A stretch of DNA of 64,000 nt from Diploptera punctata (GCA_030220185.1 JASPKZ010001233.1:496001-560000); one strand, 5' to 3'. Positions 20,310 to 31,738 are shown, counted from the first letter of the stretch. The notes: generated by a model from the letters alone, not told the origin. Numbers and translations are program-made.

Positions 20310-21160
20310 ACTTTTTACGTCATGGAGTTTTATGCGGTGAGATGTAAAAATGTTAAATAACTCACTTATATAAATTATTAATTACCTCATAGTGTTAATT
20401 CCATTGTAAAATTTTTATTAAACTTGATAGAGAAGCTTGGCAGGAACTTCAGAAGAAGACTGTGGCCCAAAGAGGGTGTTGTGGTAACTATGATAATGAT
20501 GATGATTTTAGTTGACACATTTGAGATCTTAAGCCCTTGTCGACCACTCAACCAGATTATATAAAATGTATAATAATTGAACCAAGTTACAATAATGAAG
20601 TAAAATAAATGATTATACAGTAGGTCTAAATATAATTACTATACAAAACTGCTGTGCTAAAAAAAAGCAGCAACTAAAGGAACTTGAAAACTGAAAAAAT
20701 TGAGTCCAAAATCATTGTTGGGTTAAAAAAAAAAGCTACAAAGGCAATCATTTTTTTTGTTATAAATTGAACAAATATAACTTTTTACTGCTTTTAAGTT
20801 TGTAATATGATGCAGAACATTGAAAATATTCCAATTATACCAAACACGCCATATTTTTTAATTCTGGAGTTATTGCATTTTCTCTTAGTAAGGCAGAAAT
20901 AGTGTTCTCTTGAAAACTAGTTCCCGTGTTTAAAGAAACATAAAATATGAGGTAAGATGTAAAAAATGACTCATTAATTTACAGAAATAGTGTGTTGATT
21001 TATTCTAAATTTAATGAATGAAGTAGAAAAAGTACACAATAGAATAATTAAAATGAAAATAGAACTATTATTCTCAAGATGCTCTAACTAAACAGTGGAT
21101 TTACACAATTGCAACAATTATAACAATAAAAAGAAAAGCAACTGAACACAATTAATTAAA
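20310..21160. other. Lrrk intron 10 sequence with small PLE end remnants
   Basis: Short pieces resembling PLE ends: GCGGTGAGATGTAAA near 20335 with TACCTCATAGTG near 20390, and AATATGAGGTAAGATG near 20945. Otherwise AT-rich sequence with nothing recognised. Confidence 0.5.
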
Positions 21161-21164
21161 TTAA

Positions 21165-21375
21165 ATTAAAGGAAGTAACACTATGAGATTTATTTTAATT
21201 ATTATGAGTTAGGTCTTTTCTGACTCACCTCATATTTGTGATATTCTTGCATTCTGCAGTTTCAGCACTCTTGTATCATTTTCAATGCTTACTAACTGTT
21301 GAATTAGTGATTTGCAATTTCTGCTCCTTCTGTTGACTGATCAATGAACTTTGAAGAAGAAATTCTTTTCCCACG
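21165..21375 (-). mobile_element. PLE tail fragment, family H
   Basis: Minus-strand 3' end: GGAAGTAACACTATGAGATT, then the CTGACTCACCTCATATTTG module, then GTTTCAGCACTC and TTCTGTTGACTGATCAATGA. A plus-strand relative is at 26275-26545. The ribozyme core is not recognisable in this family. Confidence 0.7.
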
Positions 21376-22158
21376 TTGTGGTGACGTTTTGAAGCAGCTA
21401 ACTCTCTTCATGCCCGATGTTGTAGTAACATTTTGAAGAAGGATTGGTGTCCCAAAAAAGAATTACTGGTTCAGGTTTGGTTTAATTTTCGGTAGAGCTG
21501 GAATTTCTTCTCAAGGTCGAAAGTTGGTACACTGGATAGGAAAACACTTTAAAAATCACTAATAACTGATTCTTGTAAAAATAGTTATACATTTATTTAC
21601 TATTTAGGGTCGAATGTTTGAACGCATTAGACAGTAAAAGGCGTTCTCTGCTGATAAAGTTTTATTCAAACACATTTTTCTTACTCAGAAATCTATTCAC
21701 GCGGTAATAATTGTAAAGCTACCTGACAAGGTACCTTAAGATCGTAGCTCAAGATATAAACTTATGTGAAAATCCTGAAGGGAACCGATGGTAACCGATG
21801 TAGTTTGAAACTTATCCAAGATGTCGGACCTTGAAGACTTTGATCATGTTTTCGGTATATGCGGAGAAGAGGAATTTGATAGAGTCTACCAAACAATTCA
21901 ACTGGAAGAACAGGAGAATCGGCGTAATATTGCACGTCGCAGACGTGTTTGTATATGGTATTATTTGCAGGATGCAAGCATAAATGCATTCCTCTATAGC
22001 AGACGAAAATAACGGAAGTGGTTTTATCGCTGAGAATTCTGGGTAATTCGTTGCCAATATTACAAAAACGTCAACATTCATGCATGACCGGTTAAGGCGG
22101 CCGTTAATTCGATCTCAGCTCACCAGTGATTGGAAGTAATTTGAGTAGAGAGTAATGT

Positions 22159-23008
22159 TATTTATATTTAATTAATGTTGGGAAGTAAACATTATGAGGT
22201 ATAATCATTAAAATTCATCGGAGAACATATTGTTTAAACAACTCACCTCATAGGATTCATGCTTCCATGATATCGCGATTTCAAACATAGTCATGTTCAT
22301 CATCAGCCATAACTCCGACTGACGAAATTGTTCGGCTGTCAACTATTCTATTGTCGCCATCTTCAGTGCTGCCATCTATGGTTGAATTTATGAACTTCGA
22401 AATCAATGTAATTTCGTTAGGGATATCAAAATTCATTGATCTATTTTTGTTTTTCTGAATGCATATTTTTTCCCAAACTGTCAATTCCAAAGGTTTCTCT
22501 ACTTGTTTTAAAAGTTTAGCTTCTCTTCCAATTTATTGTGAAGATTGCAATAAAGTTTATATAGGAAAAACAAAAAGGAATTTGGAAATTCGGACAAAAG
22601 AACATTTCAGAAATATTAAAAATTGTGAAATTGAAAAATCTGCAATTGCTGCACATAGTTTATTAGAACATCATAAAATTGGAAGAGAAGCTAAACTTTT
22701 AAAACAAGTAGAGAAACCTTTGGAATTGACAGTTTGGGAAAAAATATACATTCAGAAAAACAAAAATAGATCAATGAATTTTGATATCCCTAACGAAATT
22801 ACATTGATTTCGAAGTTCATAAATTCAACCATAGATGGCAGCACTGAAGATGGCGACAATAGAATAGTTGACGGCCGAAGAATTTCGTCAGTCGGAGTTA
22901 CGGCTGATGATGAACATGACTATGTTTGAAATCGCGATATCATGGAAGCATGAATCCTATGAGGTGAGTTGTTTAAACAATATGTTCTCCGATGAATTTT
23001 AATTAATT
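22159..23008. mobile_element. fold-back PLE, family A
   Basis: 850 bp. The left arm (22159-22532) is a minus-strand copy of the family A 3' end with the long tail (GGGAAGTAAACATTATGAGG); the right arm (22533-23008) is a plus-strand copy from the GIY-YIG motif (VYIGKTKRNLEIRTKEHFRN) to the short tail. Flanked by AGAGAGTAATGT at 22147-22158 and 23009-23020 (12 bp TSD). The plus arm retains a frame to the stop at 22929, overlapping a hammerhead-like core. In Lrrk intron 10. Confidence 0.92.
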
Positions 23009-23298
23009 AGAGAGTAATGTATTTGCATACGACCCTTAATTTCCCAGCAGATCAAGTAAATATAAGTGGTATTATTCTTCACTGTCAATTAAAATAAATT
23101 ATTTTCTTTTCTTGAATCAACTGTTCTTCTTGTATTAAATATCACATTTTAACAGGAGAACTCTTATTGCTTCTATCTTTTTTTGGAAAGTTGTATGCAG
23201 ATTTTATATTTAAATTCTATTGGTTAATATAATGTTTAAATTTGATTTGTTAAATCAAAAAGTTAATTGTTTTAACATCCAATCATGTTTAGTATACT

Positions 23299-24413
23299 AT
23301 TATATTAAATTAATGTTGGGAAGTAAACATTATGAGGTATTACTTATTTTAGGAATTCTCACTATGAGGTATATTCATTAAGGTAGAATATGTTTATCAC
23401 TCACCTCATATTGTTCAATATGAGGTGAGTGATAAACATATTCTACCTTAATTATGAGGTATAATCATTAAAATTCATCGGAGAACATTTTGTTTAAACA
23501 ACTCACCTCATAGGATTCATGCTTCCATGATATCGCGATTTCAAACACAGTCATGTTCATCTTCAGCCATAACTCCGACTGACGAAATTCTTCGGCCGTC
23601 AACTATTCTGTGAAGATTGCAATAAAGTTTATATAGGAAAAACAAAAGGAATTTGGATATTCGGACAAAAGAACATTTCAGAAATATTAAAAATTGTGAA
23701 ATTGAAAAATCTGCAATTGCTGCACATAGTTTATTTAGAACATCATAAAATTGGAAGAGAAGCTAAACTTTTAAAACAAGTAGAAAAACCTTTGGAATTG
23801 ACAGTTTGGGGAAAAATATACATTCAGAAAAACAAAAATAGATCAATGAATTTTGATATCCCTAACGAAATTACTTTGATTTCGAAGTTCATAAATTCAA
23901 CCATAGATGATTAGATGGCAGCACTGAAGATGGCGTCAACTATTCTACTGTCGCCATCTTCAGTGCTGCCGTCTATGGTTGAATTTATGAACTTCGAAAT
24001 CAAAGTAATTTCATTAGGGATATCAAAATTCATTGAACTATTTTTGTTTTTCTGAATGTATATTTTTTCCCAAACTGTCAATTCCAAAGGTTTTTCTACT
24101 TGTTTTAAAAGTTTAGCTTCTCTTCCAATTTTATGATGTTCTAATAAACTATGTGCAGCAATTGCAGATTTTTCAATTTCACAATTTTTAATATTTCTGA
24201 AATGTTCTTTTGTCCGAATTTCCAAATTCCTTTTGTTTTTCCTATATAAACTTTATTGCAATCTTCACAGAATAGTTGACGGCCGAAGAATTTCGTCAGT
24301 CGGAGTTATGGCTGAAGATGAACATGACTGTGTTTGAAATCGCGATATCATGGAAGCATGAATCCTATGAGGTGAGTTGTTTAAACTATATGTTCTCTGA
24401 TGAATTTTAATAA
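23299..24413. mobile_element. four-segment alternating PLE, family A
   Basis: Flanked by TTAGTATACT at 23289-23298 and 24414-24423 (10 bp TSD). Segment order: minus tail (23299-23609), plus GIY-YIG to C-terminus (23610-23935), minus C-terminus to GIY-YIG (23936-24269), plus tail with hammerhead-like core (24270-24413). The outer pair and the inner pair each form inverted repeats. A 110 bp mini palindrome (23341-23450) is inserted in the left tail. Confidence 0.88.
23341..23450. mobile_element. 110 bp mini fold-back PLE nested in family A
   Basis: Palindrome arms AAGGTAGAATATGTTTATCA / TGATAAACATATTCTACCTT around CTCACCTCATATTGTTCAAT. Flanked by ATTATGAGGTAT at 23329-23340 and 23451-23462, a 12 bp TSD of the host element tail. 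It contains only the TATGAGGTGAG end module, without ribozyme or coding sequence. Confidence 0.92.
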
Positions 24414-24779
24414 TTAGTATACTTTTATTTTGGAATATTAAGTTAAGCAGGTGTTCATTTACAGTTATAACAGAAAGCTTTATAATTCTGACAACAATGA
24501 CTTAAAACAATTTTTAAAAGCATTCTTTAGAAAGACTGTTATGTAATACAATTTCTTTAATTGTTACTGAGACATTTTTATTCAACAATGAACAACAATT
24601 AATTATTTAGATATTTTTCTTTATTTAAGTTATATATAAATATTAAAAGAATTTTAAAATACAAAATTATTAACTTTAACTTTCATATTTATCACGATAT
24701 TAAAATCCTGCTTTAACTTCCAAATCAAATGCTTTTGTTTTTCCCTGGAAATTTAAAAATTCATTGTTTAAAGAGAAAC

Positions 24780-24849
24780 TGCTGAATTAGTGTTGGCAAT
24801 CTTGTAAGTTAATTTCTGCTCCCTCTCTTGGCTGACCGATGAACTTCTA
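24780..24849 (-). mobile_element. family H PLE arm (left part of a split copy)
   Basis: Minus-strand H sequence (CTGAATTAGTGTTGGCAATC to TGACCGATGAACTTCTAAA) that continues after the pogo-like element at 26275. The host copy was split by DNA transposon insertion. Confidence 0.65.
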
Positions 24850-24864
24850 AATACAGTAAAACCT

Positions 24865-25623
24865 TAAATTATTCAAATTCATCAGAGAACATTTTGTTTA
24901 AACAACTCACCTCATAGGATTCATGCTTCCATGATACCTCGGTTTCAAACACAGTCGTGTTCATCCTCAGCCATAACTCCAACTGACGAAATTCTTCGAC
25001 CGTCAACTGTTCTATTGTTGCCATCTTCAGTGCTGCCATCTATGGTCGAATTTATGAACTTCGAAATCAAAGTATTTTTGTTAGGGATATCAAAATTCAT
25101 TGATCTATCTTTATTTTTCTGAATGTATATTTTCTCCCAAACTGTCAATTCCAAAGGCTTCTCTACTTGTTTTAAAAGTTTAGCTTCTCTTCCAATTTTA
25201 TGATGTTCTAATAAACTATGTGCAGCAATTGCAGATTTTTCAATTATTAGAACATCATAAAATTGGAAAAGAAGCTAAACTTTTAAAACAAGTAGAGAAG
25301 CCTTTGGAATTGACAGTTTGGGAGAAAATATACATTTAGAAAAATAAAGATAGATCAATGAATTTTGATATCCCTAACGAAATTACTTTGATTTTGAAGT
25401 TCATAAATTCAGCTATAGATGGCAGCACTGAAGATGGCGACAATAGAACTGTTGACGGTCGAAGAATTTCGTCAGTCGGAGTTATGGCTGAGGATGAACA
25501 CGACAATGTTTGAAACCGCAGTATCATGGAAGCATGAATCCTATCAGGTGAGTTGTTTAAACAAAATGTTCTCTGATGAATTTTAATGATTATATCTCAA
25601 TGTTTACTTCCCAACATTAATTT
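24865..25623. mobile_element. fold-back PLE, family A, inside pogo-like element
   Basis: 759 bp. Left arm minus (24865-25244) with the short tail, right arm plus (25245-25623) with the long tail ending CCCAACATTAATTT. Flanked by AATACAGTAAAACCT at 24850-24864 and 25624-25638 (15 bp TSD overlapping the pogo terminal repeat). Here the long tail is on the right, the reverse of 22159-23008, so either orientation occurs. Confidence 0.9.
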
Positions 25624-26127
25624 AATACAGTAAAACCTGTCTTAGCCGGAACCTTTATAAGAAGGAAACCTGTAGAGACGGAAAAAAAATCTCCAGAACA
25701 GTATGATTTTATATGTAAAATCGTGCTGTATAAGCCGGAAACCTTCATAACGCGGAAATGGAATGGTTTTTAAAGTACCAATAGTTAATTTTTACCTCAG
25801 TAAAACGTAAAATTATTCTTAAGCACATTCTAATTACAGTATTAATGACCACAAGTGAAAATTCTGCATATGACACTTTCTGCATTATATCGTTTTACCT
25901 TCTTGTGTTGCCATTGTATTGCATGGATACCCTTGCTTATGTGTGACAGTGGGGAATCCCTCACTTTTCCTTGCCTGCTTACGTAACCTGCAAGGGAGTT
26001 GGGAAACTCTTCAGTCTTCCTGTAGTTCAGTTCCTTCTCGCTTTTGTGTAATAAAGTTGTTTTGTATTGCCCTGCAAACTGAGGTGTGTTACATACACTA
26101 TTTTGTCTGTATTTCAGTCAATACATT

Positions 26128-26202
26128 ATGTCTTTAAAGCGTGCATTTAAAACACTTACACTGCGTGAGAAAAAAATCAAGCTTGTAATTTCGGAACCCT
26201 AA
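26128..26202 (+). pseudogene. transposase N-terminus remnant (CENP-B-type HTH)
   Basis: Reads MSLKRAFKTLTLREKKIKLV ISEP then a stop. It resembles the first helix-turn-helix of pogo/Tigger transposases (KRK...LTLxEK...I). The rest of the transposase is absent. It sits inside the element whose CAGTAAAACCT ends are pogo-like, which supports the call. Confidence 0.6.
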
Positions 26203-26274
26203 AGAAGGAAAACTGCCAAGATGGAAATATATTTAAGGAACTGTCATGTTCCTTCATAGACAGGTTTTACTGTA

Positions 26275-26545
26275 CATTTTTTTTTCCCTTGGAATTTCAA
26301 AATTCATTGTTTTCTCTTTAAAACAATGAATTTTGAGATTCCCGGAGAAAAGGAAAAAAAAAAAATTGATTTGGAAGTTCATCGGTCAGCCAACAGAGAG
26401 AGCAGAAATCAATCTACAAGCTCACCAATCGATAATTCAACAGTTAGGAAGCATTGAAAATGGCACAAGAGTGCTGCTGAAACTGTGGTCTGCAAGAAAA
26501 TCACAAATATGAGGTGAGTCAGAATAAACCTAACTCATAATAATT
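26275..26545 (+). mobile_element. PLE 3' end, family H (right part)
   Basis: A minus-oriented piece to about 26320, then the plus-strand 3' end: ACAATGAATTTTGAGATTCC (MNFEIP in the PLE C-terminus), TTCATCGGTCAGCCAACAGA, GAAACTGTGGTCTGCAAG and CAAATATGAGGTGAGTCAG. Lrrk exon 11 begins 115 bp further on. Confidence 0.75.
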
Positions 26546-26659
26546 AATTTAATTCTTGCATCACTTTATCTAAAGGTTCTTGAATATAATTACATAGAAT
26601 ACATTTCATTATTTTTAGAGAATATTAATTATCCAATCACATGTTACATGATGTTGCAG

Positions 26660-26914
26660 GGGTAGAGATTGCCAAACTCTGTTCAGTTATGCACTGGATC
26701 CAGAAGCACCAGAACCATGTGCTGTATGTAGTCTGGTACCTCTCCCTAGCTTGCAGCGTGTAGCTGTGGGACTGACAAATGGTAGACTGTTCCTTGTGCG
26801 AAGTGATACTTCACCTTCATCTCCTACCATGGGCGAGGGTAGTTTTGTGATGACAGAACTTGGTAGCAGCACTGTACTACATTCACTCACTGCAGTGTTC
26901 AAGGAGCAAGGAAA
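26660..26914 (+). CDS. Lrrk: Lrrk local exon 11 (WD40-like region)
   Basis: Encodes GRDCQTLFSYALDPEAPEPC, AVCSLVPLPSLQRVAVGLTN, GRLFLV, then SPTMGEGSFVMTELGSSTVL and HSLTAVFKEQGK. The alternation of strand-like segments ending in GRLFLV fits a propeller blade. Acceptor TTGCAG ending 26659, GTGAGT donor at 26915; the first base completes the Met codon from exon 10. Confidence 0.93.
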
Positions 26915-26974
26915 GTGAGTATTATGATATTAAAGAATTGTATTTATTTTTCAGTGCATCTGGTTGTCTTCCAA

Positions 26975-27262
26975 TACTTCTAGCATTCCCTCCTGGCATT
27001 GGCAGAATTATAATCCACTTCTGGTGTTGGGGTGCCTAAAAGGTGGAGTTACATTACCCCGATGATGTGAAGGGTGATTAATAACAAAAAACACCAGGAG
27101 AGTCCTTAAACCTAAACTTAACCTAAATTCTAGTGCATGGGCAACCACAGGAATAATAACTGTTATTGCACGGGTAATAACATATTTATATTTCAAAAGA
27201 AAAATATATGCCTAGACTGGGGTTTGAACCCAGGACCTTTGACTTTCTATGTCAATGCTCTT
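26975..27262 (-). mobile_element. SINE family 3 fragment plus tRNA-like remnant
   Basis: 26985-27150 matches 52.55-52.72, 58.55-58.63 and 59.30-59.38 kb (CCTCCTGGCATTGGCAGAAT, TTACCCCGATGATG, GGGCAACCACAGGAAT). Next to it, 27196-27262 is a minus-strand unit of the tRNA-like repeat (GCCTAGACTGGGGTTTGAAC), broken off by the family D element. Confidence 0.7.
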
Positions 27263-27263
27263 C

Positions 27264-27475
27264 CTTTTTGTTGAGTTGTTTCTTGACTCACCTCATACTT
27301 CTTAACTCCCTCGCAGATCCAGATTTCTTCACTGTATTTGTGACATTCTCAATTCTGTATCACGTTCACAACTGCGAGGGAGTTAAGAAGTTAAGTATGA
27401 GGTGAGTCAAGAAACAATTCAATAAAATTAAAATAAACCTTATGGCGTTATTTCCTACCTACATAACTTAATATT
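27264..27475. mobile_element. fold-back PLE, family D
   Basis: Arms TTGTTTCTTGACTCACCTCA / TGAGGTGAGTCAAGAAACAA with inner inverted segments CTTAACTCCCTCGCAG / CTGCGAGGGAGTTAAG. The right end extends through ACCTTATGGCGTTATTTCCT to CTACATAACTTAAT, the long D tail. Located in Lrrk intron 11. Confidence 0.8.
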
Positions 27476-27645
27476 TGTTTATATTAAAAGTGGGAGCTAT
27501 TTTAGATAGACAATAACAGCATTTGATAATTACCTTACAAAGAAGAAGATGGTTTCTGTACATGCTAGTAGATAAGTCATCAAGGCACAATATAGGGAGA
27601 GGAGAATGCTAATGACCACTTGATGATTTTATTACTTTTGTGCAG

Positions 27646-27845
27646 TGTGTGTGAACTCTGGTGTGGAGAATCAAATGGTAACATCTCCATCTTCACAATA
27701 CGTGAAAATGTTGTGACAGGTCATGAAATAGTGAATCATTATGAGCCGATGATTGAGAATATTAATGTGCTGAACTTGGTGTCAACCCACTGCCCTCTAT
27801 ATCATGAAGGAGATGATGTGACAGTTTGTTCCTATGTCTATCCAG
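27646..27845 (+). CDS. Lrrk: Lrrk local exon 12 (WD40-like region)
   Basis: Encodes VCELWCGESNGNISIFTIRE, ENVVTGHEIVNHYEPMIENI and HEGDDVTVCSYVYPG. ELWCGESNGNISIF is a typical propeller strand pair. Acceptor TTGTGCAG ending 27645, donor GTAATC at 27846; the first T completes an Asn codon. Confidence 0.94.
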
Positions 27846-27904
27846 GTAATCTATTTATAATGATTGTTCATATTTTCATATAGTGAAAAAATAGAGAAAA
27901 AGTT

Positions 27905-28053
27905 AATTTGATGATCTTGAAGAAGTTTTCCGACTGTTGGCCGTGGTCTTGAAGTTCCCCGACATTTCTCTAGAGAGACTGTGTGCAGCATCCTCAAAGG
28001 TTTTCTTGAGACTGAGTCTCTGGTGAAACGTCGGGGAACTTCAAGCCTCATGA
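27905..28053. repeat. interspersed inverted repeat split by hAT element
   Basis: GATCTTGAAGAAGTTTTCCG here is answered in inverse form at 30287-30335 (CATGGCCAACAGCCGGAAAT, CTTCTTCAAGATCATC). An inner pair CTTGAAGTTCCCCGAC / GTCGGGGAACTTCAAG lies at about 27950-28043. The hAT element at 28062-30278 separates the two halves. Confidence 0.6.
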
Positions 28054-29104
28054 GTCATGACTAGAGCGAGGATTTTTATGAAATTTCATGTTTTAAACTA
28101 TTGGTCAGAGAGCGCTGAGACAAAGTATCTTTACATTTTATGATATGTAGAATCAAATAAGACCTTCATATTTTTTCATATTTCATAATATTTTGCAAAA
28201 TGTTCATATTTCAGTAAAAATTTAATATTCCTTCATATTTTCAACTTTCAATTTTTTAAAATAAAATTTCTACTAATTCGTTAGAAACATTTTTGGAGTG
28301 ACTGTAGTTTTGAAATTTTTTGACAATGTAATATGGTAGACAGTGAAAATTCCTAAGTATCCCATCTGGAACAAGATAAATAGATTTGATAAAAGAAAAT
28401 AATTTAAAAAAAGGAGAGATGGAAAGACCAAGTGGAGGCTTTTGTCCGAAACTACAGAAAAAGAACAGGGGTTTCCTAATCTGTGACAAGAACATGAATA
28501 ATTAGAATAACAACGTTAGAATAATAACCACCCACTCTTTTTTTCTCAGGTAGAAACCTATTCCTTTTTGCTACCTAAGGACAGTCCTTATTTTATGAAT
28601 GGATTACAGTATTTAAATGTAGGTAAGAAGCTGTGCTGTGAAATAAGGTCTTGCTCCACAGTTTTATGAAATTTGTAAAATTCTTGTAGGTAAGGCCAAT
28701 ATTATTCTCACTTACATCAAACTATCATATATATAGTGCAGTGCATGATTGCTCCCATAACATCATATAATGTGGAGCATACTTTTTGATCGTACAAAAT
28801 AATTCGGACAGACTGGCGTTAAATATATACATAAAAAGCTTCTAACTGTGTATTACGACAACAGAATTGATAATTTGATTATTCTAAGCACATGCATGCA
28901 TACTGTGCTCGGACAAATTTCATGGAAAAACTAATGTTAAAATAATTCTAACTACATTTCACTATGTTCATACGTGTAATGTATAGGATTAAACATAATT
29001 ATAAGTGCAAAGAGAGTTTTGAAATACCCCCTAGAATTATTTGTGGATTAATTTATTTTAACATCTTGTTTCTCCAAATATGACATATAGTACTTGGTCT
29101 ACTG

Positions 29105-29343
29105 TGATGGGCAGGACATGTGGCATGAATGGGGGAATTAAAGACGTGCATGGAAGCTTCCTGTAGGAAAACCAGAGGGAAGATCAAGAATGAAGTGGGA
29201 GAATAACATTAACCATGATTTGAGGGAAAAATTATACAGGGGATGATTGGAAAACATTGGCTCAGGATAGGGATGTATGGGGAGCTTATGTCCGTGCGGC
29301 CATGAACCTACGAGTTCGATTGTGTCAGTAAGTTAGTTAGTTA
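29105..29343 (+). mobile_element. LINE 3' fragment in the hAT element
   Basis: Same LINE as 48138-48797: GATGGGCAGGACATGTGGCA, AACCAGAGGGAAGATC, CCATGAACCTACGAGTTCGA and TTAGTTAGTTAG tail. Frame broken. Confidence 0.8.
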
Positions 29344-29627
29344 GGACTTGGTCTACGTGTGTTCTGATTCATCCAATTTAATGTTATTGTAATATTTATA
29401 TATATTGGAATTCATTAACTTTATGCAAAGTAAATAGAAGTCATTCAAACTGTACCTACTCTAAATTTTGTCAGTGGTATATTCGATGGAAGGAAGTTAC
29501 AACGGTTACTATGTTTTGTTTTTTTTATTTATGTTTGGATTTCGTAATTAAATATCATTAGATAAATTAATTGATCGCGTTTTATATAAACCCAGTATTC
29601 ATTTATTGAAATAAAGTGTCAAACTAC

Positions 29628-29880
29628 AGGCTTGGGAGGCCCTTGTGGGTAGATGGATGTTGAGACTTCCACATTTCTAGACAATCTCCAAGGGATGTCC
29701 ACTGGGTTCTCAGTCCTGCGTGACGGCCCCTTTGCCCCAGAACATGCGTCTGGTACTCATTTAAATTAAGAGCTGAGTAGACCCTAGGGCTATGATGCTG
29801 CCAGAAGGTTTGGTCCAGCTAAAAACCTGACCCCTTTGAGACTCAAACCCACGTCCTTCCGGCTTGTTAGCGTGATTCCT
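29628..29880 (-). mobile_element. SINE family 2, decayed copy
   Basis: Minus-strand relative of 19335-19630: AGTCCTGCGTGACGGCCCCT, ATGCGTCTGGTACTCATTTA, GACTCAAACCCACGTCCTTC. Confidence 0.75.
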
Positions 29881-30752
29881 CACATAATATACTTCAATGT
29901 GAGCCATTAAAATTGCTTCAAATCACGAACATGATATTTTATTGTTAAGAATCAATAAAACCTCATAATGTTAAAAATTCCAGAATTTATTATATTAAAT
30001 GATATTTTATATTGAGTCAGATGTAATGAAAAATTAATTAAGATGGAAATGCAGTGAAACTCTTGATATTTTGAGCTACAAAAAGATCTTCTTGTCTCAT
30101 TTGTGTGCATATATGTATACCCATAAATTATACAGGGCTTGTGTATATAAATATGTGTAAAAAGTTGAAAAAATAGTAGCTTCATAATATTTTTGTGTCC
30201 TAATTTTCATAATTTTCATATTTTGCTATTATGATTTCATATTTTATTATAATTTTCTTCATATAATTCCTCGCTCTAGTCATGACCATGGCCAACAGCC
30301 GGAAATCTTCTTCAAGATCATCATACTAATTCCTGCTGTGAAAGCCTAAGTCATATAAAAAGTTAATTGTTTATGGACTTCTTTTTTAATAGAGTCACAG
30401 CTTCAGAAGCTGCTGTAAATTATTTAAAATCTTCAGTTTGAATGAAAATAAATTTATTCTCCATTCAGCTAAAAATAGAGTATTTGTATCCACATATATA
30501 ACCTTGTAGCTTCTTACTGGCTCTTGAAGTCATTACAAGTCAGTGAAAAACTTCGAGGTCATGTAGGTTTTATTTACATCTACTCTATCCTTTAGTTGAA
30601 AGGAGTATAGAGGGTTTATTATTTAATTATTATGAGTTAGATTTGTGTATTTATTATTTACTTTACTCATTATGTCTATGAAGGAATATAAAATTAATTA
30701 GTGTAAAGTTAAAAATTGTTAAAGAAGCAGAAGAGGCAAAACTAATATTAAT

Positions 30753-30794
<42 letters not shown>

Positions 30795-30796
30795 TT
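30753..30796 (+). repeat. (AAT)n/(ATT)n palindromic microsatellite
   Basis: About six AAT units directly followed by about nine ATT units, a self-complementary trinucleotide tract. Confidence 0.9.
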
Positions 30797-31094
30797 GTTT
30801 TTGTTATGTAGATTGAATACATTTTGTATTTTTTATATATTTCTATCTCTAAAATATTGGTAATCATAACTTATTTGATGGCATGGGTATTGGAGAAAAG
30901 TAATATCATCATCATACTCTTATTGTGTCCGCCTTTCGGAAGATTAATTTCAAACATACCTCCTTTCATATCTACTCTCCCATGCTTTTCTTTCTTTTTT
31001 TTTTTAATTCTTCCCATTTGTATCCCATTTCTTGTAAGTTTTTCTTTACTTGGTTAGTCTTTCCTATGGTCTTCCTCATAGACATTTTCCTTAA

Positions 31095-31285
31095 TAAGAT
31101 TAAATTAAAATACTTCATATCCAGTCTTCTAAACATACTGCAATTTCGAAACCTTGGCAGCTTCATCGACTGATGTTATGTCAATCAGAATAACTATATC
31201 TTCTTTCCTTTGTTGGTGGACCGATAAATCTCGGATCCAATCAAAATCCATGGGAATTTTTAAGTTCATAATTTTCCTTATTCCT
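31095..31285 (-). mobile_element. PLE tail fragment, family E
   Basis: Minus-strand remnant: CATATCCAGTCTTCTAAACA, TCATCGACTGATGTTATGTC, CCATGGGAATTTTTAAGTTC. Broken frame, no flanking duplication seen. Confidence 0.6.
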
Positions 31286-31604
31286 TGAAATGTTACATTA
31301 TCTGTGTTAGTCTTCCCTTTTCTATACTTTTCAGATGTCCAGACAATTTTCATCTATTTTTTCTGTCTGTTGTTAATTTTTCTATTTTTAATGTCTTTAA
31401 TTTTATCATTATGTACCTTATTTCTTCTTGTTTTATGTACCATTCCACTTGAGAATTTAATTTCTGTAGCTTGGATTCTGAGAAAAAATTATGTACCTAT
31501 GTAATCCTTAGCTTATCTCTTATCATTCATGTGTAAACAGGAGAATTCTATGAATTAATACCTATATTACTTTAGCATTATCAAAAGTTTTGTGTTGTAT
31601 ACAG

Positions 31605-31738
31605 GCTGTGTTGTGTACCAATGGGATCCAGCGACACACAGCATTCTTAATAAACTGGACTGTTCCAAGTTGGTACCCTGCTCAGAGAGTCTAAAGTCCA
31701 TCAGCATTGAAGAACATCTTAGTCCAGGCAAATGTCAG
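31605..31738 (+). CDS. Lrrk: Lrrk local exon 13 (WD40-like region)
   Basis: CVVYQWDPATHSILNKLDCS then KLVPCSESLKSISIEEHLSP with GKCQ: a classic WD-type blade (VYQWD...). Acceptor TATACAG ending 31604, donor GTATGA at 31739, completing a Gly codon from exon 12. Confidence 0.95.

Larger units (their letters stand above)
24854..26272. mobile_element. pogo/Tigger-like DNA transposon, split by a PLE
   Basis: Terminal inverted repeats CAGTAAAACCT (24854-24864; complete copy CAGTAAAACCTGTCTTAGCC from 25628) and AGACAGGTTTTACTG (ending 26272), with TA target duplications at 24852-24853 and 26273-26274. The element itself is about 645 bp; a family A fold-back PLE (24865-25623) is inserted 11 bp inside its left end. 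It holds a short transposase N-terminal remnant. Confidence 0.85.
28062..30278. mobile_element. hAT DNA transposon, non-coding
   Basis: Terminal inverted repeats TAGAGCGAGGA...TCCTCGCTCTA and a perfect 8 bp target duplication GTCATGAC (28054-28061, 30279-30286), the hAT signature. 2217 bp without a transposase frame. Subterminal TTCATATTT-type motifs recur at both ends. It carries secondary insertions: a LINE piece (29105-29343), SINE family 2 minus (29628-29880) and a PLE tail with ACCTCATAATG (29945-30000). In Lrrk intron 12. Confidence 0.88.

Noticed and set aside
21165..21375. Hammerhead core in family H
   Set aside because: No CUGANGA box with matching helices could be found in either H copy; it may be too decayed or different.
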